A stretch of DNA of 64,000 nucleotides from JAGBWK01 sp964544595 (lineage in GTDB: Bacteria > Bacteroidota > Bacteroidia > Bacteroidales > Muribaculaceae), in assembly GCA_964544595.1 (NCBI GenBank), contig CAZJBM010000006.1:20379-84378 (forward strand), given 5' to 3'. The position numbers and the translations under genes were made by a program. Every line of letters starts with the position of its first letter. Within the stretch, counting starts at the first letter, position 1. The notes under the pieces are model-generated. The model had not been told where the DNA came from. It did no database searches and worked only from the letters and a program-made list of their open reading frames with translations. Below are positions 27,366 to 36,418 of this stretch, piece by piece.

Positions 27366-28310
27366 ATGAAAAAAATCGCTATCCTTTTTGCGGGTATCAC
27401 TGCTTCGATCACTATGTCGGCAGCTACACTTAGAGTCAACAACGTTGCCGGCACAGGCGCAGAATACACTACTTTCGACGCGGCTCATGACGCGGCAAAC
27501 GATGGCGACGTCATTATCGTTGACGGTTCAAGCACGTCGTATGGCAAAATCACAATCACGAAGAAGATTACCGTGCAAGGCCCCGGATATTTTCTCGCGG
27601 TCAACGATGCGACTAAAGAGGGATGTTCGCCTGCAAGTTTCTCGGAAGTGAGTGTAGCTTGCGATGGCGCGAAAATCACAGGCTTATATGTTGACGGCGA
27701 GATCAAAATGCGCGCCAATAATCTCGTTGTCACGCGATGCTATACCAAGAGTATCAGCCTATGCGAGTCATATTCCTATACGCAGAATCATATATCTAAT
27801 GGTATCATTCATCAAAATTTTATATTAAACGGTATAGGCGGCGATAGCTACAGCGCGTCGGCTACCGAAATGCAGGTTACAAATAACATTATCGCGAACG
27901 GCTATAACGCGCAGTTTTGTAATATGAGCCATTCTGTAATATCAAGGAACACCTCTCTGAGTAATGAGTCAGGCGTTCGCCAGCTCACTAACTGCGTGAT
28001 TGAGAATAATATCTGCAATAATATTGAGAACGACTATTGGGCAAACAAGGATAATACTTATGCCAACAATTATAACCTTAATGCATATAACGTATCTGAT
28101 CTATATGGTAGCGGGTCGGCAAGAACCGACGCGGCTATTAAGGCGATTGATGCCACAATGGCGGTTGATGCGGGCGCTTTCTCGGGCGATGACCCCTATG
28201 TTCTCTCAGGATTGTCAACAGGCCCGGTGCTTAAGGACGTGATTATGCCTGAATCAGTAGCTCAAGGAGAAGACCTGAAAGTCACAATCGTAATCGGCAC
28301 ATCAAGATGA
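27366..28310 (+). CDS. Secreted right-handed beta-helix protein
   Basis: 314 residues from MKKIAILFAGITASITMSAA, chosen as the only Met that begins a signal peptide; the frame opens earlier at 27204. The body has the pectate-lyase-like opening of Bacteroidota beta-helix proteins (LRVNNVAGTGAEYTTFDAAH, then GDVIIVDGSS, KITITKKITVQGPGYFL) and Asn-rich rungs such as NNIIANG and VIENNICNN. The end (VLSGLSTGPVLKDVIMP) is typical of partners of the repeat protein encoded next. No calcium or catalytic residues of a lyase are recognised. Its stop overlaps the next start by four bases (ATGA). Base composition is more AT-rich than in the surrounding genes, which may indicate transfer. Confidence 0.8.
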   Translation: MKKIAILFAGITASITMSAATLRVNNVAGTGAEYTTFDAAHDAANDGDVIIVDGSSTSYGKITITKKITVQGPGYFLAVNDATKEGCSPASFSEVSVACDGAKITGLYVDGEIKMRANNLVVTRCYTKSISLCESYSYTQNHISNGIIHQNFILNGIGGDSYSASATEMQVTNNIIANGYNAQFCNMSHSVISRNTSLSNESGVRQLTNCVIENNICNNIENDYWANKDNTYANNYNLNAYNVSDLYGSGSARTDAAIKAIDATMAVDAGAFSGDDPYVLSGLSTGPVLKDVIMPESVAQGEDLKVTIVIGTSR

Positions 28311-29473
28311 GAATCGCAAGAACTAAGAAGCATTTTGGGCTAATCGCTATCGGTTTCGCGTTAATCGCGCAGGGCTCGGTCAATGCTCAAAACTATAACG
28401 CCGAAATATTTTTCGGAAACGATAAGGGTGTGGGTCTCACCGGCACTACTTATTCGGTAGCCGAGGGGAGTAACGACCTTGAAATCCCTACTGAAAATAT
28501 GCAGCCGGGCGCCTATCTTATGTCGGTGCGCGTGCAGGATGGCCAGGGCGTATGGACTCCTACCGTTAGCCGAATGATTTATATAAGCAGCGACGGCAAT
28601 GTCAAAGACGCGGAGTATTTTATCGACGCGGATCCGGGTGTAGGCAAAGGCGCGTTTGTCGCGGGGCTGAAGAATGGAGCTTTTGATTTGACCATACCTA
28701 CAAATACACTTGCGCCTGGCCCGCATACCTTGACCGTTCACGCTTTAGACGCGTTTCGACAGCGGGAAGCAGGCATTTCGCGGTCATTTATCGTCAAGGC
28801 GAACAACAGCGAGATTGAATGGTTTTTTGACGAGGATCCGGGTATTGGCAACGGTAATAGTGTCTCGGCTGAGAATGGTAATAATGTGCTGCTCCTCCCA
28901 ACGGCAATGCTCAATCCCGGCGCGCATCTTTTGTCAGTGAGAGCCAAGGACTCTAAAAATCGGTGGACTACAACGGTGACCCACCCGCTCTATGTGGTCG
29001 AATCGGTTGAGGATGTCGAGGCCGGCGAATATTTCATCGATGAAGATCCCGGAGAGGGTTATGCCGTCAGCTTCGGGGTAGATAGCGACGGGAGCAGCTC
29101 ATTCGTGATCCCTTCTGATAATCTGGATTTAGGAATTCACTATCTCACATTGAGAGCAAAAACCGCTTCAGGCAAATGGGTGATGCTTCATGTCGCACCC
29201 TTTGAAGTCTGCGCTTCAGGCGGTGTGCAGAGCATTGAATGGAAGATGTCGTTCAACGCGCGCCGAGAAGGCTCATCGGTGATAATCGAAGGAAAAGATA
29301 TTCCTGCCGGCTCGTTTGTTGACGTGGTGTCAATCTCCGGACGCCATATTTATCAAGGACAATTGAGTGGCGATAATGGATTATATCACATCCCCGTTGC
29401 AGACTCCGAGAGGAATGTTGTGGTGTCAATCACCTCTCCTGATGGAGTAAGGACCGTTAAGCGCATACAATAA
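28307..29473 (+). CDS. Secreted protein with four EYFIDxDPG repeats
   Basis: 388 residues with a signal peptide (FGLIAIGFALIAQGSVNAQ). Four repeats of about 65 residues follow, each opening with a variant of AEYFIDxDPGxGxG: NAEIFFGNDKGVG, DAEYFIDADPGVG, EIEWFFDEDPGIG and AGEYFIDEDPGEG, with a middle IPTxxLxPGxHxLxVRAxD. The first copy has lost the Asp-Pro core. Asp-rich openings would suit calcium binding, but that is inference. The last 75 residues (VVSISGRHIYQGQL, then VVVSITSPDGVRTVKRIQ) look like a sorting-type C-terminal domain. It is translationally coupled to the preceding beta-helix gene, and the two products probably act together at the cell surface. Function is unknown. Confidence 0.82.
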   Translation: MRIARTKKHFGLIAIGFALIAQGSVNAQNYNAEIFFGNDKGVGLTGTTYSVAEGSNDLEIPTENMQPGAYLMSVRVQDGQGVWTPTVSRMIYISSDGNVKDAEYFIDADPGVGKGAFVAGLKNGAFDLTIPTNTLAPGPHTLTVHALDAFRQREAGISRSFIVKANNSEIEWFFDEDPGIGNGNSVSAENGNNVLLLPTAMLNPGAHLLSVRAKDSKNRWTTTVTHPLYVVESVEDVEAGEYFIDEDPGEGYAVSFGVDSDGSSSFVIPSDNLDLGIHYLTLRAKTASGKWVMLHVAPFEVCASGGVQSIEWKMSFNARREGSSVIIEGKDIPAGSFVDVVSISGRHIYQGQLSGDNGLYHIPVADSERNVVVSITSPDGVRTVKRIQ

Positions 29474-29618
29474 ATCACCTGGCCGCATCTCAGATAATGG
29501 GATGCGGCTTATGTTTTTAGGTGAATTCGGTGGAAAATCGTTGATTTTTGTTAACTTTGTGGCGCGGATGAGCGTTAATCTATTGATTGATTGTCCGTAA
29601 ATTCGTGACCATATTATT

Positions 29619-30842
29619 ATGAAAGATCTTATTATAGATAAAGAGACCACGGAGCGCACGGTGCTCGTGGGTCTCATCACTCCCCGTCAAAACGAGGCGA
29701 AAGTAAATGAATATCTCGACGAGCTCGAATTTCTCGCCGACACGGCCGGCGCCGTGGTGACCAAGCGTTTCACCCAGAAGGTCGAAAACGCCAACCCGCG
29801 CACATTCGTCGGCAAAGGCAAGCTTGAGGAGATAAAGAAATATGTCGAGGACAACGAGGTTGGCCTCGTAGTCTTCGATGATGACCTGACGGTGAAGCAG
29901 GTGGCTAATATCGAGAAGGAGTTGCAGGTGAAGATTCTCGACCGCACTTCGCTGATTCTCGACATTTTCGCCCGACGGGCGCAGACCGCCATCGCGAAGA
30001 CGCAGGTTGAGCTGGCGCAGTACCAGTATCTGCTCCCGCGCCTTACCCGCCTCTGGACCCACCTTGAGCGTCAGCGAGGCGGTATCGGTATGCGCGGCCC
30101 GGGCGAGACCCAGATCGAGACCGACCGCCGTATCATCCTCGACAAAATCTCGCGCCTCAAGCAGGAGCTTCAGGCTATCGACAAGCAGAAGTCGATACAG
30201 CGCAAAAACCGAGGCAAGCTGACGCGCGTGGCTCTCGTGGGCTATACCAACGTCGGCAAGTCGACGCTGATGAATCTGCTGTCGAAGAGCGACGTCTTTG
30301 CCGAAAACAAGCTCTTCGCCACGCTCGACACCACCGTGCGCAAGGTGGTGATCGACAATCTCCCCTTCCTGCTGACCGACACCGTAGGCTTTATCCGCAA
30401 GCTCCCGACCCACCTCGTCGACTCCTTCAAGTCGACCCTCGACGAGGTGCGCGATGCCGATATTCTCGTCCACGTCGTCGACATATCCCATCCCGGCTTC
30501 GAGGAGCAGATCGAGGTGGTCAACAAGACCTTGCAGGAGGTGTGCGACGCAAAAGACAAGCCGATGATCATGGTGTTCAACAAAATCGACGCCTTCACCT
30601 ACAAGCCTAAGGATGAGGATGATCTTACGCCCCGCACCCGCGAGAACATATCGCTCGCCGAGCTGAAGGAGACATGGATGAACCGCATGAACGACAACTG
30701 CGTGTTCATCTCGGCGAAAAACGGCACCAACATCGACGAGCTGAAGGAGAAACTCTACACCCTCGCCAAGGAAATCCATCTCCAGCGATTCCCCTACAAC
30801 GACCTCCTCTTCCAGCACTACGACGACCTCGACGGCGAGTAG
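29619..30842 (+). CDS. hflX: GTPase HflX
   Basis: Ribosome-associated GTPase that splits stalled or heat-damaged 70S ribosomes. It has 407 residues. The N-terminal HflX domain includes NPRTFVGKGKLEEIKKYVED, and the glycine-rich linker reads GGIGMRGPGETQIETDRR. The G motifs follow: G1 GYTNVGKST (about residue 207), G3 DTVGFIRKLP and G4 NKID. A C-terminal extension after the G domain is short. A TAACTTTG -7 box at 29552-29559 lies upstream; its -33 partner is weak. It is probably transcribed alone, since pyrE has its own -7 box. Confidence 0.96.
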   Translation: MKDLIIDKETTERTVLVGLITPRQNEAKVNEYLDELEFLADTAGAVVTKRFTQKVENANPRTFVGKGKLEEIKKYVEDNEVGLVVFDDDLTVKQVANIEKELQVKILDRTSLILDIFARRAQTAIAKTQVELAQYQYLLPRLTRLWTHLERQRGGIGMRGPGETQIETDRRIILDKISRLKQELQAIDKQKSIQRKNRGKLTRVALVGYTNVGKSTLMNLLSKSDVFAENKLFATLDTTVRKVVIDNLPFLLTDTVGFIRKLPTHLVDSFKSTLDEVRDADILVHVVDISHPGFEEQIEVVNKTLQEVCDAKDKPMIMVFNKIDAFTYKPKDEDDLTPRTRENISLAELKETWMNRMNDNCVFISAKNGTNIDELKEKLYTLAKEIHLQRFPYNDLLFQHYDDLDGE

Positions 30843-30951
30843 CCCCGGTTAACATTTTTTATCAAACGCCTTCTAAGTTTTTGCGGCAAGTGTGATAGAT
30901 TTGTTTTTTTATTTTGTAACTTTGCGCAAAATTTTGTAAAACCGCAAAATA

Positions 30952-31602
30952 ATGAAACAGATTGACCTACTTCTTGCCGAAAAACTTTTGAACATCAGTG
31001 CCATTAAGCTCCAACCCGAAATGCCTTTCACTTGGGCCTCTGGCTGGAACTCACCTATTTATACTGATAACCGCAAGACGCTCTCATACCCCGACGTGCG
31101 CACCTTCATCAAAGTGGAGCTTTCGCGTCTTATCATGGAGAACTTCGGCGAGGCAGAGGCAATCGCGGGCGTCGCCACCGGCGCCATAGCCCAGGGCGCC
31201 CTTGTGGCCGACGAGCTGATGCTCCCTTACGCCTACGTGCGCTCCACCCCTAAGGACCACGGCCTTGAGAATCTTATCGAAGGCAATCTCAAGCCCGGCC
31301 AGAAAGTGGTGGTGGTCGAAGACCTCGTCTCTACCGGAGGTAGCTCCCTCAAAGCTATCGAGGCCGTTCGCGCCGCCGGATGCGAGGTTATCGGCATGGT
31401 CGCCATCTTCACCTACCAATTCCCCATCGCGCAGGAGGCTTTCAAGAACGCCGGCGTGAAGCTCATGACTCTCAGCAACTACTCGGCCATGCTCGAAGTG
31501 GCTCTGGAAACCGAATATATCCGCGAATCCGACGTCGAGACTCTCCACGAGTGGCGCAAGGATCCCGCCAACTGGATTCCCAACCGCGCCGACGTGGAAT
31601 AA
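30952..31602 (+). CDS. pyrE: Orotate phosphoribosyltransferase
   Basis: Joins orotate to PRPP to give OMP in de novo pyrimidine synthesis. It has 216 residues, the usual length. The PRPP-binding loop is VVVVEDLVSTGGSSLKA, and YVRSTPKDHGLENLIEG is the flexible catalytic loop region with its Lys and His. The N-terminus FTWASGWNSPIYTDNR binds substrate. A TAACTTTG -7 box at 30917-30924 implies its own promoter. An SRPBCC-domain gene follows after 30 bases, an arrangement I recall from other Bacteroidales. Confidence 0.97.
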   Translation: MKQIDLLLAEKLLNISAIKLQPEMPFTWASGWNSPIYTDNRKTLSYPDVRTFIKVELSRLIMENFGEAEAIAGVATGAIAQGALVADELMLPYAYVRSTPKDHGLENLIEGNLKPGQKVVVVEDLVSTGGSSLKAIEAVRAAGCEVIGMVAIFTYQFPIAQEAFKNAGVKLMTLSNYSAMLEVALETEYIRESDVETLHEWRKDPANWIPNRADVE

Positions 31603-31632
31603 TAATTAATCGAATAATAACCTATAGATTAG

Positions 31633-32052
31633 ATGTCGAAATTCACTGGCTCGCCCACTATCGCGGCAAAGCCCATTACTGAAATCTACGATCGATTCAA
31701 AGACCTCACCTTCTTTGAAGAGAAAATCAAGCAATTGCCCGCCGATCAGCTCGCGAAGCTCGGCAATATCAACTTCACCCCCGACTCCATCACCGTCAAT
31801 ACCGGCCAGATGGGCAACTTGACCTTCGGCGTGACCGAGCGTGTCGCTCCCACCAAGATCGTGTTCTCGGCCGTCGGATCTCCGATACCCCTCACAATGC
31901 GTATCGACCTCCGCGAAGTCGACCCCGAGCAGACCGAGGTGCTGACGTCGATCGATGTCGACCTCCCCGCCATGCTGAAGCCCTTCGTCGGCCCTAAGCT
32001 CCAGGAAGCCGCCGACAAGTTCAGCCTCATGATCGGCAATCTCGCGAAATAA
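31633..32052 (+). CDS. SRPBCC (START-like) domain protein
   Basis: 139 residues, soluble, without a signal peptide. Alternating strands and a long C-terminal helix (PAMLKPFVGPKLQEAADKFSLMIG) fit the START/polyketide-cyclase fold, which encloses a hydrophobic cavity. Such proteins often sit next to pyrE in Bacteroidales, and it follows pyrE by 30 bases here, so co-expression is likely. No ligand or enzymatic role can be read from the sequence. A hairpin at 32068-32098 follows. Confidence 0.8.
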   Translation: MSKFTGSPTIAAKPITEIYDRFKDLTFFEEKIKQLPADQLAKLGNINFTPDSITVNTGQMGNLTFGVTERVAPTKIVFSAVGSPIPLTMRIDLREVDPEQTEVLTSIDVDLPAMLKPFVGPKLQEAADKFSLMIGNLAK

Positions 32053-32067
32053 TAAAACGCTTACTTA

Positions 32068-32098
32068 ACCCCTGCGCGCGTCATGCTCCCGCAGGGGT
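32068..32098 (+). terminator. Hairpin after the pyrE unit
   Basis: ACCCCTGCG and CGCAGGGGT arms around a 13-base loop, only 16 bases after the SRPBCC stop. There is no good T-run, so it may be a weak terminator or a processing stem before the lipoprotein gene. Confidence 0.5.
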
Positions 32099-32124
32099 AT
32101 ATTATCAATGAAAAGGGATAATCC

Positions 32125-32619
32125 ATGAATAAGATACTCTCTGCCGCCATATCAGCGTTGGCACTTGCCGCGACGGCTGGATGCCATACCGTCGACGACG
32201 ACCGTATCCCCCCGGTCGACGTCTATATCCCGTTCAACTCCCAGCCGGAGTGGACCGTCTACGGCGTGTCGGGCGCGTGTTCCCACAAGCGCTTCATAAA
32301 GCAAGAGCGTATCCCCGCCGATTTCCCTTATCCCGCCATGAGCTATACCGGCTACGGCGGCGTGCTGCTCTGCACCGATATTCACGGTAACCCCGAGGCT
32401 TACGACCTCGCTTGCCCTGTTGAGGTCAACCCCTCGGTCCGCGTGTTTATCAACGCCGACAAGCTTGAGGCCGAGTGCCCCGTGTGCCATTCTACCTACG
32501 ACGTCTTCGCCAACCACGGCGCCCCTACCGGTGGCGTCGCCGCCTCCGATGGCTACGCCCTCCGTCGCTACCGTGTGGGCGCCGGAGCCTCGGGCCAATA
32601 CATGATAGTGACCCGCTGA
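32125..32619 (+). CDS. Rieske-like lipoprotein with degenerate iron-sulfur ligands
   Basis: 164 residues. The lipobox ATAGC suggests a membrane lipoprotein (Cys near residue 20). The layout resembles the Rieske fold of Bacteroidota lipoproteins: GGVLLCTDIHGNPEAYDLAC, then CPVCHSTYDVFANHGAPTGG and a terminal LRRYRV strand. True Rieske proteins bind the 2Fe-2S cluster with CxH and CxxH; here the first site reads CPV with no His and the second CPVCH has an extra residue, so cluster binding is doubtful. The two remaining Cys could hold a disulfide or another metal. It lies 38 bases before the rRNA methylase gene. The fold assignment is inference. Confidence 0.65.
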   Translation: MNKILSAAISALALAATAGCHTVDDDRIPPVDVYIPFNSQPEWTVYGVSGACSHKRFIKQERIPADFPYPAMSYTGYGGVLLCTDIHGNPEAYDLACPVEVNPSVRVFINADKLEAECPVCHSTYDVFANHGAPTGGVAASDGYALRRYRVGAGASGQYMIVTR

Positions 32620-32657
32620 CCCCCCGGCCAGTCTAACCCATATCCCCCTCCCCGCCG

Positions 32658-34106
32658 ATGGAAACTCCGAGACCCCTTAAGCCTGAATTCCTGGAAATGC
32701 TCGACAGCCTCGCGGCATTGCCCGGCGGCGACCCGGTCGCGGGGCTTGCCGACGCCTTAGCCTCCTCCGAGCCCGCTGTCGCCGTGAGGGTCAACCCCCG
32801 AAAAGGCGCGCCGATTGTGGGGAAGCGCCCTGTGGCGTGGGCCTCACGCGGATTTTATGTCGACGGCGAGCGCCCGAGGTTCACCATGGATCCCGCTCTT
32901 CATCAGGGGCGATATTACGTCCAAGACCCCTCCTCGATGGTCGTGGGCACCATCGTCGGCCAGCTGGTCGCGAACATCGGTAATACACCTATATTATATA
33001 TCGACGCTTGCGCGGCCCCCGGCGGCAAGACCACAGCCGCGATCGACGCGCTCCCCGCGGGCTCGCTTGTGGTGGCCAATGAGTTCGACCGCCGCCGCGC
33101 CGACGCCCTCGTCGAGAACGTGGTCAAATGGGGCTACCCCGACTGCGTCGTGACGCAGGGCGACACGGCCCGGTTCCGCCGCCTCCCCGCTGTCGCCGAC
33201 ATCGTCGCGGTCGACGCCCCCTGCTCGGGCGAGGGGATGATGCGCAAAGAGGAAGCCGCGGTAGGGCAGTGGTCGCCCGGCCTTGTCGAGCGTTGCGCCG
33301 AGCTTCAGCGCGAGATTCTCGCCAACATGTGGGCCGTCCTCCGCCCCGGCGGTTACCTTATTTACAGCACCTGCACCTTCAACCGCGCCGAGGATGAGGA
33401 CAACCTCGGCTACATAGTCGGCGAATTGGGCGGCGAGCCTGTGGCTGTCGACCTCCCCGCCGACTGCGGCATAGCCCCCGGCATCGCGACCCCCTGGCCC
33501 GCCTATCGTTTCCTACCCGGCAGGGTAGAGGGGGAGGGCCTTTTCGTCGCCGTCGCGCGCAAGCCCGGCGTCGCACCTGTTTCTCGGCCTAAAGGCTTCA
33601 GAAAGAAGCCTCATCAGGCCGACGCGTTCATTGCCGACAGCCCCGATCGCGTCGTCGAGGAGCGCGACGGCCATGTCGTGGCCCTCAGCGGGCGCTGGTA
33701 TCCCGTGGTCGAGCAGTTGCGCCGCGAGCTCAACGTCGTTTACGCCGGGGTTGAGCTGGGCCGCGTCGTCGCCCCGGCTAAGGGGGGCAAGAAAGGCGCC
33801 TCTCCCGCGCTTGTTCCCTCCCAGCCCCTCGCGCTCTCCTCTATCCTCGCCCCCGACGCCTTCCCCCGCCTTGAGGTCGATTATCCTACCGCCGTCGCCT
33901 ATCTCCGCGGCGAGGCCCTTCGCCTCGACTCCCCCGCCAAGGGCTACCTGCTTCTCTGCTACCGCTCCTTCCCCCTCGGCTTCGTCAAGAATCTCGGCAA
34001 CCGCGCCAACAATCTTTACCCCGACCAGTGGAAGATCCGCTCCACCCATGTCCCCTCCGAGCCCCCCGCCGTGCTCCCCTATGATCCTGTCCTACAACCG
34101 GAATAA
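32658..34106 (+). CDS. rRNA cytosine-C5 methyltransferase, RsmF/YebU-like
   Basis: S-adenosylmethionine-dependent enzyme of the NOL1/NOP2/Sun family; 482 residues. The SAM-binding motif is YIDACAAPGGKTTAAIDAL. The two catalytic cysteines are in VDAPCSGEGMMRKEE and YSTCTFNRAEDE. A C-terminal part of about 170 residues (LSGRWYPVVEQLRRELNVVY, KGYLLLCYRSFPLGFVKNLG) matches the RNA-binding domains of RsmF, which methylates 16S C1407 in E. coli; the exact target here is inferred. The gene is very GC-rich, with long runs of C-ending codons, unlike the genes at 27-29 kb. Confidence 0.92.
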   Translation: METPRPLKPEFLEMLDSLAALPGGDPVAGLADALASSEPAVAVRVNPRKGAPIVGKRPVAWASRGFYVDGERPRFTMDPALHQGRYYVQDPSSMVVGTIVGQLVANIGNTPILYIDACAAPGGKTTAAIDALPAGSLVVANEFDRRRADALVENVVKWGYPDCVVTQGDTARFRRLPAVADIVAVDAPCSGEGMMRKEEAAVGQWSPGLVERCAELQREILANMWAVLRPGGYLIYSTCTFNRAEDEDNLGYIVGELGGEPVAVDLPADCGIAPGIATPWPAYRFLPGRVEGEGLFVAVARKPGVAPVSRPKGFRKKPHQADAFIADSPDRVVEERDGHVVALSGRWYPVVEQLRRELNVVYAGVELGRVVAPAKGGKKGASPALVPSQPLALSSILAPDAFPRLEVDYPTAVAYLRGEALRLDSPAKGYLLLCYRSFPLGFVKNLGNRANNLYPDQWKIRSTHVPSEPPAVLPYDPVLQPE

Positions 34107-34398
34107 CCCTTGTTAAAAAGGTTATTTAACATATTTTAACATCGGGGGGGGGTAAATATTACGCATTTTCCTTATCTTTGCCGTTACCTAAAGCCATGGA
34201 GCTCCCGCCAGGCGGTTGAGCGTCGTATCCTCGGCTTTTTTCAGGACATTGTCACATTATCCCATGAGCATAGAAGCTTAATCTGATAGAAAAACGGCTC
34301 TCTTAGGTCTCAACTCTCTAATACATTAAATTGCCGTCGCGAGGCAATTTGTGAGAAACAGTTAGGAATTCCTTTATTAATACCATATTACCTCCATT
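34107..34398. other. Leader region of a secreted protein gene, possibly structured
   Basis: No gene. A TATCTTTG -7 box (34173-34180) begins a leader of about 210 bases. Early in it AAAGCC (34190-34195) can pair with GGCTTT (34233-34238) ahead of a T-run, enclosing a CCGCC/GGCGG hairpin; this looks like a terminator or attenuator. A later hairpin AAATTGCC/GGCAATTT lies at 34328-34350. I recognise no Rfam family. Confidence 0.45.
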
Positions 34399-36402
34399 AT
34401 GAAGAAAGTTTTACTTCCTATCACATTGGCAGCATTAGCTTGCGGTTCGATGGCTGCGGCTGAAAATATCGAAGGGTATTTTCGCGTGCAGAGCGCGTTG
34501 AACGCCGACTCCAACAACGGCTACGTTGAGGTCAAAGGCCCCTTTACCGTGGCTCCCGACTGCAATTATGAGACTGCCCTTACGAGCGCCGGCACCGTCA
34601 TGCGCCTGCGCGCGTTTCCCGAGACTGTCAACGGCGTTGAGCGTTACATGATCGCCAACCTCAGCTCTCAGGGAATCGAAGTCTTCGGCACCCCCAAGGC
34701 CGACTACGAGTCAGCCCTCTCCGAGCTTACCGAATACATCTCTTCGAGCGACTACGTTTCGGCCGCTTACGGCCTCCAGCGCTATGCCCGCGGCTTAGGA
34801 TATATCGAGACCGGCCGAGTGATGATCGAGTCTATCTTCCAGATCGTCGCCCAGCGTCTCGACGACGAGATCGCCCGTCTGAAGCCCGAAGTCAAGGCCG
34901 AGCTCGGCATCGAGGATGGCCAGGAGTCGCTCGCCGATTTCGCCAAGCGCTTCAATCAGGAAGTTTCTCAGAAAATGGACCTCAGAGCCTATCTTGAGCC
35001 CACCGCCGACGGCAACTATCGCCTCTACTTCAACTGGATCGACTGCGCTCCCGTCAGCGAATTCTATCTCGCCAACGAGCAGAACAAGAAATCCTTCGAG
35101 ATCGGTTTCGCCTGCATGCGCAACTATATGAGCGGCAAAGACGGCCTCTCCTCAGGCGAGGGCATCGACAAGAGCGAGTATCAGACCTGGAAAAGCTGGG
35201 GCTTTGACATCGCCGACAAGTACGCCGACTGCTACGACGCCAACGAGGGCCTTTATCGCCTTACCTACGAGCAGATCTTCGCCGACCATCAGCTCCTCTA
35301 CAACTGGCTGAAACTCAATATCTACCGTATGCTCGACCCCGAGAAAGCCCCCTCTGGCTCAGTGCTCGGCATCGACTTCAAGCTCTTCGCCGAGGAGATG
35401 CAGCGCCACGCTATCATGCAGGGCTTCCTCGCTTATATCCCCTCTATTCAGGAGGGCCAGAAGCTTTACCTCTCTAAAGGCCGCTTCGTCGACGCCGACA
35501 ATCAGTTCACCACCGTAGGCACCGTCAGCGACGGCTCCGACCAGTTCGGTCTCCTCGCTCAGGAGCAGGCCGACGCCAATCTCGCCGCTACCACCTGGCG
35601 CGTGATTCCGATCGACGAGAACACCGACAACTACTTCGCTATCCCTACCTTCGCCCAGAAGTTTAACCAGCCCGGCGACGCCAACGCCTTCTACTCGGCT
35701 GTCTACTTCGACTTCCCCTTCCAGGCGATCGACGGCAACATCACCCTCAGCCAGTACATCCCCAGCTACGACGTCCTCTCTATCGACCTCCCCTCGCTCG
35801 GCACCGTCGACTACGTCGAGATCAAGGATATCGGCGAGACTGCCGCCCGACTCACCTCTGTGCTCGTTTCGACCAACACCTCCAACTCAATCGACAACAA
35901 GGTGAAGATCATCTACGAGCCCCAGGAGGGCGACTACAATCCCGGCGCCGCTCCCGCCTCAGCTCCCGCTAAGGCTCCCGCCGCGGCTACCGGCGAGCAG
36001 GCTCAGATTCTTGGCGTGCTTCTCAACACCCCCGCCCAGGAGAAGATCCTCCAGGCCATGTGGGGCATCGACGCCGACCTCGCCAAGAACCGCGTTTATG
36101 ATTTGACCACACGCGACGCTTATTCAAGCGTTACCAATCAGGCTATGAAAACACCCTGGTTTGTCGAAGCCGACAACATTCCCGCTAACCACTCGTTCCT
36201 TTTATCTGAGGCTTCCAAACCCCTCGGCGCGATAAGCTTAGGCGTTCCCGCCGATGAAAAACCCGCGGTAACCGCAATTGATGGCATTGAGGCCGACAAG
36301 ATGTTGCCCAATGTGATTTACGATCTCAACGGTAGAGTAGTGACCGCTCCCGCAGCCGGCAACATCTACATTCTCAACGGTAAGAAAATTCTCGTGAAAT
36401 AA
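34399..36402 (+). CDS. Secreted protein of unknown function with C-terminal tail
   Basis: 667 residues with a signal peptide (MKKVLLPITLAALACGSMAA). The mature protein opens NIEGYFRVQSAL, a phrase repeated as NIEGYYRLETPL in the protein encoded at 37639; the similarity appears to continue through DNYFAIP and the FDFPFQAIDG region, so the two look like paralogues. The middle third is rich in helices with Tyr and Asp. A short Ala/Pro-rich spacer precedes the final domain and the tail VIYDLNGRVV..PAAGNIYIL. It is exported, probably to the surface. No catalytic motif is seen. The DUF4105 gene follows after 16 bases. Confidence 0.8.
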   Translation: MKKVLLPITLAALACGSMAAAENIEGYFRVQSALNADSNNGYVEVKGPFTVAPDCNYETALTSAGTVMRLRAFPETVNGVERYMIANLSSQGIEVFGTPKADYESALSELTEYISSSDYVSAAYGLQRYARGLGYIETGRVMIESIFQIVAQRLDDEIARLKPEVKAELGIEDGQESLADFAKRFNQEVSQKMDLRAYLEPTADGNYRLYFNWIDCAPVSEFYLANEQNKKSFEIGFACMRNYMSGKDGLSSGEGIDKSEYQTWKSWGFDIADKYADCYDANEGLYRLTYEQIFADHQLLYNWLKLNIYRMLDPEKAPSGSVLGIDFKLFAEEMQRHAIMQGFLAYIPSIQEGQKLYLSKGRFVDADNQFTTVGTVSDGSDQFGLLAQEQADANLAATTWRVIPIDENTDNYFAIPTFAQKFNQPGDANAFYSAVYFDFPFQAIDGNITLSQYIPSYDVLSIDLPSLGTVDYVEIKDIGETAARLTSVLVSTNTSNSIDNKVKIIYEPQEGDYNPGAAPASAPAKAPAAATGEQAQILGVLLNTPAQEKILQAMWGIDADLAKNRVYDLTTRDAYSSVTNQAMKTPWFVEADNIPANHSFLLSEASKPLGAISLGVPADEKPAVTAIDGIEADKMLPNVIYDLNGRVVTAPAAGNIYILNGKKILVK

Positions 36403-36418
36403 ACCAATTGCGCTATCA

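Noticed and set aside
29580..30818. 412-codon open frame opposite hflX
   Set aside because: Exact antisense shadow of a certain gene; no recognisable domain.
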